Positions 25,253-33,364 of a DNA stretch of 64,000 bases are shown here, in pieces. The DNA comes from Streptomyces xanthii. Lineage in GTDB: Bacteria > Actinomycetota > Actinomycetes > Streptomycetales > Streptomycetaceae. The stretch lies in NCBI RefSeq assembly GCF_014621695.1, contig NZ_CP061281.1, positions 1,674,001-1,738,000 of the forward strand, given 5' to 3'. The notes under the pieces are model-generated. The model was not told where the DNA came from, did not search any database, and saw nothing but the letters and a program-made list of their open reading frames with translations. Made by a program: the position numbers and the translations under genes. Within the stretch, counting starts at the first letter, position 1; each line of letters begins with the position of its first letter.

Positions 25253-26593
25253 TCAACTGCCGTTTCCGGGAACCCCGTTCTGCCCCGCCAGGTCGGCGGG
25301 CGTGAGCGGATTCATAGCGGTCACGTCCCTGGGGGCCAGCGAGAAGCCCTGCCAGTGGACCGGCATGGGCTGCTGGTCCTCGTCCCGGGCGATGTGGTGG
25401 AACCCTATGTTGACCCACGTGATCGGGTGGGTCAGTGTCTCGCCGCCGACCCACTTGTCCACGCTCGTCCCGCCGCAGTGCGCCGAGGGGTTGTCGCTCG
25501 CGTACTGCTCGCACTTCTTGTACTCGGTGAAGTACACGTCGTGCTTGGTGAAGGAGCGTCCGGGGAAGCGGCTGGAGCGGCCGGGGACGAACTCGTAGGA
25601 GCGGGGGTGCCCGTCCTTGTTCTTGCCGGCCTTGGAGACGACGCGCCACCAGCGCATGTCCTTGACGTCACCGGCGAGTTCCTTGGTGACGGGGGTGCGG
25701 GTCGTCTTCGTGGTGGGCGAGCCGGCGCCGTGCGGCGCGGTCACCTTGGAGTCGTACTGCTCGACCTTGGCCTTGGGCGAGCCGTCCAGGCCGAAGTTGA
25801 GCCGCCAGAACACGTTGTGGCTGTGGCTCTCCGCGTAGGCGGTGGCGCCCTTGCCGATGGGCCAGCCCTTGCCGTCGGTGCCGTCGTAGTCGTACGGGGA
25901 GAGGCTGCCCGTCGCGCCGACGTTGGAGGTGATGGTGCCGTCGGAGGAGAAGCGCCACTCGGTGATGTACTCGTACCAGGACGCCTTGTTGACCGTGTAC
26001 AGGAGCAGGTCCTTGCCCTGGGCGCTGTAGAGCTTGCCGCTGCCGCCGGTCGACTCGTCGTCGCTGAGCCGGTACGCGTGCCCGCGCGCGCGTGTGGTGG
26101 CGCACAGGCCCTTCACGTCGCCGGTGTCGGGGACCTTGACGGTCTTGATGGTGCCGCCGGGGCACTCGGCGGGCCGCAGGTTCTGCAGGGCCTGGCCGAA
26201 GTCGGTGCCGGTGATGTCGTCGTACTCGGCCTGGCCGTCGTCGTAGGGGACGTGGACCTGGGCGAGCCGGGCGCTGGTGAGGACCTTGATCGGCGCGGCC
26301 TCGCCCTTGGGCTGGTAGCTGACGTCGTCGAGGACGAGTCCGGCCAGCGTGTTGTAGTGCCAGCACATGCGCCAGGTGGTGCCGCCGTCGAGGGTCTGCT
26401 CGATGCGGTACGCGGCCGAGCAGGCGGGCGCGTCGGCCGCCGCGGCCCGCTGCGGGGCGGCGGGGGCGGCCTGGGCGCCGGGGCTCGTGGCGAGCCCGCC
26501 GAGCAGGGCGGTGACGGCGAGGCCGGTCAGGGCGAACGCGCGGCGTCTGCGCGGCTCGCGGCCGGTGGACGTCCTGGTGGGTGTCTCGGGCAT
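25253..26593 (-). CDS. Secreted copper amine oxidase catalytic domain
   Basis: A 446-aa exported protein with a signal peptide (RRRRAF then a hydrophobic stretch to AQAAPA, about residues 1-43). The rest matches the C-terminal catalytic domain of copper amine oxidases. Copper ligands H257 and H259 lie in SHSHNVFWRLN, and the third His is at about 400 in GFHHIARDEDQQPMP. The candidate topaquinone tyrosine is Y207 in SWYEYITEW, where the usual Asn before Tyr is Trp. N-terminal domains are absent here but appear in the gene just upstream (26658-27449). It should oxidise primary amines to aldehydes with H2O2 if the cofactor forms. ATG 26593 follows GGGAG by 10 nt. Confidence 0.8.
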   Translation of the reverse strand: MPETPTRTSTGREPRRRRAFALTGLAVTALLGGLATSPGAQAAPAAPQRAAAADAPACSAAYRIEQTLDGGTTWRMCWHYNTLAGLVLDDVSYQPKGEAAPIKVLTSARLAQVHVPYDDGQAEYDDITGTDFGQALQNLRPAECPGGTIKTVKVPDTGDVKGLCATTRARGHAYRLSDDESTGGSGKLYSAQGKDLLLYTVNKASWYEYITEWRFSSDGTITSNVGATGSLSPYDYDGTDGKGWPIGKGATAYAESHSHNVFWRLNFGLDGSPKAKVEQYDSKVTAPHGAGSPTTKTTRTPVTKELAGDVKDMRWWRVVSKAGKNKDGHPRSYEFVPGRSSRFPGRSFTKHDVYFTEYKKCEQYASDNPSAHCGGTSVDKWVGGETLTHPITWVNIGFHHIARDEDQQPMPVHWQGFSLAPRDVTAMNPLTPADLAGQNGVPGNGS

Positions 26594-26657
26594 GCGGAAG
26601 TGCTCCCTCGTGCAGGAGAAGAAGTCGGAGGTCGAAGGAGGGCCGTGACGGCCCGGC

Positions 26658-27449
26658 TCAGGAGAGACGGCCGACCGTGCGGTCGCTGAGGTCGACGACG
26701 AGGGCGCGCGTGTCGATCCACGGGCCGCTCTTGACCTTGGTGATGACGCGCAGGCAGCGGTGCGTGCCGCACGCGGCGAGGTCCGCCGGCACGTTCGCGA
26801 CCGTGCCCTTGCGGAAGACCATGCCGCTGAGCTCCAGCTGGTCCGGCCCGGTGAGCTTCTTGCCGGTGGCGTCCTTGTAGTCGGCCCGCAGGCCGGCGCC
26901 GAGCCGGTCGCCGATCAACAGCTGGGCCGCCTCGGTCAGTTCGTCCTTGCCGGGCGGCGGCTGCACTCCGTGGTCCGTGCTGGTGTCCTCGACCTTGCCG
27001 GTGTCGAGATTGACGGTCTTGGTGACGACCGCGTCGCTCTTGTAGTCGTAGTAGACGACGTCCGCGCGGCGCTGGGCCGCGGCCGTGCCGCTCAGGCGCG
27101 GGTCGGTCTCCGTCAGGTTCGTCGACAGGTGCTCCGGGCCCCGGTCGCCCTCGACGTCCAGGGCGTTCCTGCGCAGATTGCCGCCCGCCACCGCGAGCCG
27201 CTCCGCCCGGTCGATCTCGGCGTCGGTGAGCGGATCGCGTCCGACGCCCTTCTCCCCCTCCTCCGGCGCGGCCTCGACCGTGCCCTCGGGAGCCACCGCG
27301 TCCCGCTCGGCCGCCGCGGCCTTGGCCGCGTCCCCCGCGGCCCCGGCGTCGTCGGGCAGGCTCACGCCCACCGCCACGGCGGCTCCGGCGACCGCGAGGG
27401 CCACCCCTGTCACCAGCTTGCCCAGATGGCGTCTTGCTAGCGCGCGCAC
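26658..27449 (-). CDS. Secreted protein resembling copper amine oxidase N2/N3 domains
   Basis: A 263-aa exported protein with an N-terminal signal/anchor (ARRHLGKLVTG then hydrophobic). The mature part resembles the N2/N3 domains that precede the catalytic domain in copper amine oxidases: it opens DPLTDAEIDRAERL, then has RADVVYYDYKS and the characteristic VQPP segment (HGVQPPPGKDELTEAAQLL). Only 64 bp separate it from the catalytic-domain gene downstream on the same strand. I infer that the two secreted polypeptides together reconstitute one enzyme. GTG 27449 has AGGGGGAAG before it. Confidence 0.7.
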   Translation of the reverse strand: MRALARRHLGKLVTGVALAVAGAAVAVGVSLPDDAGAAGDAAKAAAAERDAVAPEGTVEAAPEEGEKGVGRDPLTDAEIDRAERLAVAGGNLRRNALDVEGDRGPEHLSTNLTETDPRLSGTAAAQRRADVVYYDYKSDAVVTKTVNLDTGKVEDTSTDHGVQPPPGKDELTEAAQLLIGDRLGAGLRADYKDATGKKLTGPDQLELSGMVFRKGTVANVPADLAACGTHRCLRVITKVKSGPWIDTRALVVDLSDRTVGRLS

Positions 27450-27503
27450 ATCTTCCCCCTGCTTCCCCGGTTCCCCGCCGGGCCGCCCCGGGCGGTCCCG
27501 GCC

Positions 27504-28892
27504 TCACATGGTCGCCCGGTAAGAGGGGTCCAACTCCGGTGTGGTTCCGTCGATTTCGGGGAGATCGTGCGACAACGTCCGTACCCGCAGGGCGACGAGG
27601 AAGGCGAGGGCGGCGGCGACGCTGCCCACGGTGAACGCGGCCGCCGGGCCGTACGTCTGGGCGAGGCGTCCGGCGGCGGCGAGGGTGACGGCCTGGCCGC
27701 CGACGAAGGCGCTCGCGGCGACCGTCATGCCCTCGGCGAGCCGTGCGCGCGGCACGGCCCGCTCGGTGAGAGCGAACGCGGTGATGAGGTTCGGGGCGAA
27801 CAGGGCGCCGAACAGCATCACGAAGACGTAGAGGAGCGGCAGGGTGTGGGTCGCGATCAGCGGGAGCGACAGGAGGGCGGCGCCCGCCGTGGCGACGCGC
27901 CAGCGCAGCGGCAGGGCGAAACGTACGGGCACGGCGGCCATGGACAGGCCGACGACGGCGCTCATGACGCCCATCGCGGCGTAGACAAGCCCGGCTTGGT
28001 CCTCGGCCCCGAGTTCCTGGGTGAGCGCGGTGATCCCGGCGCCGAGTCCGCCGAGCAGGACGCCCAGGAGGACGAGTCCGAGCCGTACGAGGTGCACCTG
28101 GCGCGGCATGCGGGGACGTGCGCCGCGCGCGCGTGCGGCTTCGGCGGGGCGGTCGGCGCGGGGGACGGCGGTCGCCGTCGGGTGCAGGGCGAACCAGGTG
28201 CCGCAGACCGCGACCAGCAGGGCGGCGGCCCCGAACGCGTAGGCGGGGTGGGCGAGGACGGCGGCGACGCCGATCAGGGCGGGGCCGAGGACGAAGGACA
28301 CCTCGTCCGCCGTCGACTCCAGGGACAGCACGGCGTCCACCGTCCGCTCCCCGCCGCCCGCGCGGCGCACGAGCGCGACCCCGCGCGCGCGGGCGAGCGG
28401 CCCGATGCCGGGGACCGTGGCGCCCGCGAGGACGGCGAGCATTACGAGGAGCGGCGTGGCGAGGTGCTGGAGCGCGCCCAGGGTGTAGGCGGCGATCGCG
28501 AGGGCGTTGAGCAGGGAGGCGACGAGGACGACGGGCCGCTGGCCGTGCCGGTCGGCGAGCCGTCCGACGAGCGGGCCGAGGGCGACCTGGCCGAGCGCGA
28601 GGGCGCAGGCGACGGTGCCGCCGGTGGCCAGCGAGCCGCTGGTGCGGGTCACCAGGAGGACGCTGCCGAACTGGATCACCGCGACCGGGAGCCGGCCGAG
28701 GAAGGACACGAGCGGCAGCAGCCGGCCGGTCGCGGCGAGCACCTGCCGGTACGTGTCGAGGGGACGCCCGGCCTCGGTACCCTCCGGCGGGCGGCTCGGG
28801 CCGGACTCCTCGGTGGCGGTCGCCGGGGTGTCTGTGGCGGTGCCGTTCGTCGGGGTGTCGGGGCCGGTCTTCTGGGTGCTGGGGCCGGTCAT
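27504..28892 (-). CDS. MFS transporter
   Basis: A 462-aa, about 12-helix major facilitator with motif A GRLADRHGQRPV and a 45-residue polar, Thr/Pro-rich N-terminal tail. It probably exports a small molecule; no regulator is adjacent. ATG 28892 has no RBS but TAACGT 6 nt upstream, so it is probably leaderless. Transcription may continue into the amine-oxidase pair (54-bp gap). Confidence 0.85.
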   Translation of the reverse strand: MTGPSTQKTGPDTPTNGTATDTPATATEESGPSRPPEGTEAGRPLDTYRQVLAATGRLLPLVSFLGRLPVAVIQFGSVLLVTRTSGSLATGGTVACALALGQVALGPLVGRLADRHGQRPVVLVASLLNALAIAAYTLGALQHLATPLLVMLAVLAGATVPGIGPLARARGVALVRRAGGGERTVDAVLSLESTADEVSFVLGPALIGVAAVLAHPAYAFGAAALLVAVCGTWFALHPTATAVPRADRPAEAARARGARPRMPRQVHLVRLGLVLLGVLLGGLGAGITALTQELGAEDQAGLVYAAMGVMSAVVGLSMAAVPVRFALPLRWRVATAGAALLSLPLIATHTLPLLYVFVMLFGALFAPNLITAFALTERAVPRARLAEGMTVAASAFVGGQAVTLAAAGRLAQTYGPAAAFTVGSVAAALAFLVALRVRTLSHDLPEIDGTTPELDPSYRATM

Positions 28893-28898
28893 CGTCCG

Positions 28899-28904
28899 AC
28901 GTTA
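28899..28904 (-). promoter_or_regulatory. -10 box TAACGT (leaderless)
   Basis: TAACGT 6 nt before ATG 28892 on the minus strand, no Shine-Dalgarno. The divergent treY start is 82 bp away. Confidence 0.45.
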
Positions 28905-28973
28905 ACGACCGCCGTTCGCCCGCACGCATGGGGGAATGACACGAAACGCGCCCGCGCGGGTACGTAGCTTCGC

Positions 28974-31346
28974 ATGACCCCTCAGCGCGCCCAGGTCCCG
29001 ACCGCCACGTACCGGCTCCAGCTCCAGCCCGCCTTCGGGTTCGCGGCCGCGGCGGAGGCGGTGCCGTGGCTGGCCGGGCTCGGGGTCTCGCATCTGCACC
29101 TGTCGCCGGTCCTGGAGGCGGTGCCCGGCTCGACGCACGGCTACGACGTGGTCGACCACGGCCGGGTGCGGGCGGAGCTGGGCGGCGAGGAGGGGCTGCG
29201 GGCGCTCGCCGCGCGGGCGCACGAGCACGGGCTCGGCCTGGTGGTGGACATCGTGCCGAACCACATGGCGGCGTCCGTGCGGCACAACCGGCCGCTCATG
29301 GAGGTGCTCCGGGAGGGGCCCTCGTCGCCGTACGCGCGCTGGTTCGACGTCGACTGGGCGGCGCAGGGCGGCCGGATCATGCTGCCGGTGCTGGGGACCC
29401 CGCTGCGGGACGCGCTGGCGGACCTGTGGGTGGACGGGGACGTGCTGCGCTACCACGAGCACGTGTTCCCGCTGCGGGAGGGCACGCGCGGGCTGCCGCT
29501 GCCCCGCCTCCTGGAGGCGCAGTGGTACCGGCTCGCCTGGTGGCGCCTGGCCCGCGCGGAGCTCAACTACCGGCGCTTCTTCACCATCTCGGACCTGATC
29601 GCGGTGCGCGTGGAGGACCCGGAGGTGTTCGCGGCGACCCACGCGACGGTGCTGCGCCTGATGGTGGAGGGGGTCGTCGACGGGCTCCGGGTGGACCATC
29701 CGGACGGGCTCGCCGATCCGGGCGGCTATCTGCGCCGCCTGTCGGAGGCGGCGTCCGGCCACTGGACGGTCGTGGAGAAGATCCTCGCGGACGGCGAGGA
29801 GCTGCCCTCGGCGTGGCCGGTGGCCGGCACGACGGGCTACGACGCGCTGCGGCGGATCGACGGCCTGTTCACGGACCCCGGGGGCGCGGAGGCCCTGGAC
29901 GGTCACTTCCGGCGCTTCACGGGCGCGCCGGACGACCTCGGCGGGCGCTGGGCGCCGACGGTGCGGCGGGCGGCGCGGCACGTGGTCACGTACGAGCTGG
30001 CCGCCGAGGTGGAGCGGCTGGTGCGCGAGGCGGCCGCCCTGTGCGCGGCGGACCCGGCGCTGCGTGATCACGCCGTGTGGGCGCTGCGCACGGCGGTGCG
30101 CGAACTCCTCGTCCGCGTCCCCGTCTACCGGCCCTACGCGTCCGGTGGCGACGCCCCCGAGACGGTGCTGACGCCGGCCGACGCGACCGCGGCCAAGGCG
30201 GCGTTCACGGTCCCGGAGGAGGCCCGCGCGGTCGACGCCGTACGGGAGTTGGCGCTGGGGCGGCACGGGCGGGACCCGGCGCACACGGCGTTCCGCGACC
30301 GGTTCGCGCAGACGGCGGCGGCGCTGCGGGCGAAGTCGGTGGAGGACTCCGCGTTCTACCGGTACACGCCGCTGCTCTCGGCCCTGGAGGTGGGCGGCGA
30401 GCCGGCCGCTCCGGCGGTGACCGTGAACCGCTTCCACGCGTACTGCACGCGGATGCTGCGCGCGTGGCCCGACGCGTCGACGGTGCTGTCGACGCACGAC
30501 ACGAAGCGCAGCGCCGACGTGCGGGCCGCCGTGTCGGTGCTCTCGCAGTGCCCGGACCGGTGGGCGGCACTGGTCGACGAGGTCACGGCGCGGACCGCGC
30601 ACGACGACCCCGCGCGCCCGGGGCCCGGGGCGGCGTGGGCCGCGTGGCAGACGGTGGCGGGGCTGGGTCCCGCCGATCCGGAGCGCGTCCAGGAGGCGAT
30701 GCTCAAGCACGCGCGCGAGGCGGGTCTGGACACGACCTGGACGGAACAGGACGCGGTGTACGAGGAGGCGCTGCGGGCGTTCGTCGCGGCGGGTCCGTGC
30801 GGTCCGCCGGGCGAGGCGGTGCTGCGCCTGATGGCGGAACTGCGGCCCCACGTACGGGCGAACGTGCTGGGCGCGGCCCTCGTCCACCTCACGATGCCGG
30901 GCGTCCCCGACCTGTACCAGGGCACCGAGCGGGAGTACCGGGCCCTGGTCGACCCGGACAATCGGGCGCCGGCCACGTTCGGGGACGCGGGCGAGGAGGA
31001 CGGGGACGGCCTCTCGGCGGAGAAGGAGTCGCTCACCCGGACCGTGCTCGCGCTGCGCCGGGAGCACCCGGAGTGGTTCGGCGGCAAGGGCGCGTACGAG
31101 CCGCTGACGGCGCGGGGGCCGGGCGCTGAGCACTGTGTGGGCTTCACGCGGGCGGGCCGGGTGGCCGTGGCGGTCACCCGCCTGCCGCTGCGGCTCGCGG
31201 ACGCGGGCGGCTGGCAGGACACGGCGCTCCCGCTCCCGGACGGCACCTGGGCCGAACTCCTGGGCCCGGAGCGGAGGTTCTCGGGGCACGCGCGTGCGGC
31301 GGAACTGTTCGCGGACCGGCCGGTGGCGCTGCTGGTCCGGGTGTGA
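28974..31346 (+). CDS. treY: Malto-oligosyltrehalose synthase
   Basis: A 790-aa GH13 enzyme that isomerises the reducing-end glucose of maltodextrin/glycogen chains to a trehalose-type linkage. It begins TATYRLQLQPAFGFAAA, hallmark of TreY. Conserved GH13 regions include VDIVPNHM, GLRVDHPDGLADP (nucleophile Asp), TTGYDAL and LSTHDTKRSADVR. The length fits the family. No RBS is visible before ATG 28974. Its partner treZ is at 35926, unusually separated by four or five unrelated genes. The end is 3 nt from a convergent gene. Confidence 0.95.
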   Translation: MTPQRAQVPTATYRLQLQPAFGFAAAAEAVPWLAGLGVSHLHLSPVLEAVPGSTHGYDVVDHGRVRAELGGEEGLRALAARAHEHGLGLVVDIVPNHMAASVRHNRPLMEVLREGPSSPYARWFDVDWAAQGGRIMLPVLGTPLRDALADLWVDGDVLRYHEHVFPLREGTRGLPLPRLLEAQWYRLAWWRLARAELNYRRFFTISDLIAVRVEDPEVFAATHATVLRLMVEGVVDGLRVDHPDGLADPGGYLRRLSEAASGHWTVVEKILADGEELPSAWPVAGTTGYDALRRIDGLFTDPGGAEALDGHFRRFTGAPDDLGGRWAPTVRRAARHVVTYELAAEVERLVREAAALCAADPALRDHAVWALRTAVRELLVRVPVYRPYASGGDAPETVLTPADATAAKAAFTVPEEARAVDAVRELALGRHGRDPAHTAFRDRFAQTAAALRAKSVEDSAFYRYTPLLSALEVGGEPAAPAVTVNRFHAYCTRMLRAWPDASTVLSTHDTKRSADVRAAVSVLSQCPDRWAALVDEVTARTAHDDPARPGPGAAWAAWQTVAGLGPADPERVQEAMLKHAREAGLDTTWTEQDAVYEEALRAFVAAGPCGPPGEAVLRLMAELRPHVRANVLGAALVHLTMPGVPDLYQGTEREYRALVDPDNRAPATFGDAGEEDGDGLSAEKESLTRTVLALRREHPEWFGGKGAYEPLTARGPGAEHCVGFTRAGRVAVAVTRLPLRLADAGGWQDTALPLPDGTWAELLGPERRFSGHARAAELFADRPVALLVRV

Positions 31347-31349
31347 CGC

Positions 31350-32906
31350 TCAGCCGAGGTGGACCCGGAGGGAGGACGGGGCCCGGGTGAGGAGGCCCTC
31401 GGGGGTGGGGCGGAAGCCCGGGGCCCAGCGCAGGTGCGGGAAGGTGGACAGCAGGGCGTGCAGTCCCGTCCGCGCGGTGAGCCGGGCGAGACGGGCGCCG
31501 AGGCAGGCGGGCCCGGGGGCGGCGGGGGTGCGGAACAGGTCGTAGCGGTCGGGGTCGGCGAACCGCGCGGCGTCCCGGCCCGCCGCGCCGGCCAGACAGG
31601 CGACGGTGGCCCCCGCCGGTATCGTGCCGCCTTCCGCCGGGACCGGCGCGAGGGCGCGGCGCAGCACGATGTGCGCGGCGGGGTCGCGGCGCAGGGACTC
31701 GGTCCAGGCGCCGTCGGCGAGGTCCGGGTCGGCCCGTACGAGGTCCAGTTGGGCGGGGTGGTCGAGGAGGTTCGCCAGGAGCGCGGCCAGGGCCCCGTCG
31801 GTCGCCTGGCCGCCCGCGCCGAGCAGCACGGCGACGAGCCCGGTGACGGCGGTGTCGGACAGGGGTCCGTCGTCGTCGGGGGCGGCGCACAGGACCGACA
31901 GCAGGTCGGTGCCGGGGTGCGCGCGGCGGCGCACGGCGTGGGGGCGCAGCAGGGTGTGCAGGGCGGCGGTGCCGAGTGCGGTGCGGTGACGCGCGGTGAT
32001 GTGCGCGGTGGTCTCGTGGGGCAGGCCGAGCGCGGCGACGACCGTGGCCGCGGGCAGCCAGCGGCAGAACTCGGCGACGAGATCGGCCTCCTGACGGCGG
32101 GCCAGGCGCCGGGCCAGGACGTGCGCGGTGCGCTCGGCGCCGGCGGCGAGGGCGGCCAGGGCCCGGTCCTGGAGCGCCGGGGAGAGCAGGGCGCGGCGTG
32201 CGGCGCGGGGGACGTCCTCGGGGTGACCGGGGGTGAGGCGCGGGTCGTGCCGGTGCCCGTGGGCCGGGCGGGGCCACGCGTACGGGGCACCGGTGGCCGC
32301 CGCGGGATCCACGTGCCCCAGGTCGGTCCCGCCGCCGGACGGGCCCCGGCCGGGCCGCTCGTCCGGCGGGGGTGCGTACGGATCACGGTCCTCTGACGGA
32401 CACGCCGGGAGCGGGCCGCCGCCCATGGGGCCGGCGGCGAGGGACTCGTCGTGCACGCGCGCGTACGGACCCACGCCGCACGGTCCGGGTGAACCGTCGC
32501 GCCGAGCGGAGTCGGCGCCCGTGCCTGCGGTACCGAAGGACGCGTCCGGCACGCGCGCGTGGCGGTCACCGGCCCCGCCCGGGGGCGCGTCGGCCGGCGG
32601 GAGCGGGCCGCTGCCGGCGTGCCCGGCGCCGAGGGGCTCGTCGTGGCCGCGCGGGTACGGGCCCGCGCCACCCGGCCCGAGAGGCACGAGGCGGGGGTCC
32701 GTGAGGGCGGAGGTCACATCGGCATGGCGGCTCAGCAGCCAGGCGCCGAACGGCTCGTCGTACACGAGAGGGTGTGTGTCACGCAGGCGGCGGTACAGGG
32801 GGTACGGGTCGCGGGCCACCGCCGGGTCCGTGAGGCTCGGCGGGCGGGGCGCGGTCCGCGCGGGGGCTCCGGGCGCGCTCGCGTCCGGTCCGGTGGGGCA
32901 CAGCAC
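31350..32906 (-). CDS. Cytochrome P450-like protein with repetitive B-C loop insertion
   Basis: A 518-aa P450-like protein. It starts DPAVARDPYPLYRRLRDT, and the order of elements is P450-like: an I-helix (LLGAGGQATDG), ExxR as ESLR and a heme-type cysteine C468 in GPACLGARLARL. The usual F-x2-G-x-H/R-x-C motif is degraded: there is no Phe, and Pro replaces His/Arg. About residues 77-205 are a Gly/Pro/His-rich insertion where the B-C loop would be, with two copies of a GPYxRxHDExLxAG unit (82-104 and 146-168). Whether it binds heme is uncertain. GTG 32904-32906 follows GGGGGTGA. Confidence 0.75.
   Translation of the reverse strand: MLCPTGPDASAPGAPARTAPRPPSLTDPAVARDPYPLYRRLRDTHPLVYDEPFGAWLLSRHADVTSALTDPRLVPLGPGGAGPYPRGHDEPLGAGHAGSGPLPPADAPPGGAGDRHARVPDASFGTAGTGADSARRDGSPGPCGVGPYARVHDESLAAGPMGGGPLPACPSEDRDPYAPPPDERPGRGPSGGGTDLGHVDPAAATGAPYAWPRPAHGHRHDPRLTPGHPEDVPRAARRALLSPALQDRALAALAAGAERTAHVLARRLARRQEADLVAEFCRWLPAATVVAALGLPHETTAHITARHRTALGTAALHTLLRPHAVRRRAHPGTDLLSVLCAAPDDDGPLSDTAVTGLVAVLLGAGGQATDGALAALLANLLDHPAQLDLVRADPDLADGAWTESLRRDPAAHIVLRRALAPVPAEGGTIPAGATVACLAGAAGRDAARFADPDRYDLFRTPAAPGPACLGARLARLTARTGLHALLSTFPHLRWAPGFRPTPEGLLTRAPSSLRVHLG
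32292..32678 (-). repeat. In-gene degenerate repeat region of the P450-like protein
   Basis: It encodes the low-complexity insertion (residues about 77-205). Two imperfect 23-codon units (32595-32663 and 32403-32471) share 15 of 23 residues, with a GPY-HDE-L-AG-GPLP pattern. The flanking P450-like sequence resumes on each side in frame. Confidence 0.7.
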
Positions 32907-33364
32907 CGGGTCACCCCCAGGGCCGGGCGCGCACGGGGCGGCGCGCGAATGCCCTCAGCGGACCACCGGGTCCGGCCCGGCGCAGCCCCCGGCGGGCCGT
33001 ACGGGTGAGCCGGCCCCGTCCCCGTACGGCCACGCGGCGCGCAGCGGGTCCACGAACCGTGCGGCGGCGCCGGTCGGCTCGACGCGGGCGGACACGGCCG
33101 GGGGCGGCGCCGGGGCGGGTCGACGGTGAGCACGACGCAGTCCTCGCCGACGGCCCCGGTGCCCCTGTGCGCCGGGGCGGTGCACACGCCGACCCGGCCC
33201 ACCCCGTCCACGCCCACCCCACCCTGTCAGAGGCCGTGGGCGAGACCTTCCTCACCCTCGCCGGACGCGGACCGCACCAGCGGTGAAGGAAGCGACCGGC
33301 CTTCTTGACACCGGCGGCCGGGCGTGGGGTACTGCGGATTGCTGACGCGGGAGCACCAACGGGG
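32907..33364. other. 458-bp gap with a doubtful small gene and promoter-like sequence
   Basis: The left part holds the possible frameshifted small gene on minus. On the right, TTGACA at 33305-33310 followed 19 nt later by TACTGC could be a promoter for the M14 gene. No other structure was recognised. Confidence 0.4.
32955..33217 (-). pseudogene. Possible small gene with a frameshift
   Basis: Between the P450-like and carboxypeptidase genes the minus strand reads well in one frame for the first part (33217 to about 33110, VGVCTAPAHRGTGAVGEDC) and in another frame afterwards (about 33100 to 32955, ending PDPVVR). Both segments have the high third-position GC expected of coding DNA. The switch occurs in a C/G-rich tract near 33090-33110, where a one-base sequencing error or a real frameshift is plausible. 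The family is not recognised. It may equally be non-coding. Confidence 0.25.

Noticed and set aside
23375..26689. A very long (over 1100-codon) plus-strand open frame across three minus-strand genes
   Set aside because: It is antisense to the exonuclease, HEPN and amine-oxidase genes, low in complexity and without any domain.
28931..28950. GGGAAT upstream of treY as a SigR promoter
   Set aside because: No GTT at the required 18-19 nt spacing.
33126..33308. A 60-codon plus-strand frame starting GTG in the gap before the M14 gene
   Set aside because: Low-complexity Pro/Thr/Ser composition, no RBS, and it overlaps the better minus-strand frames.
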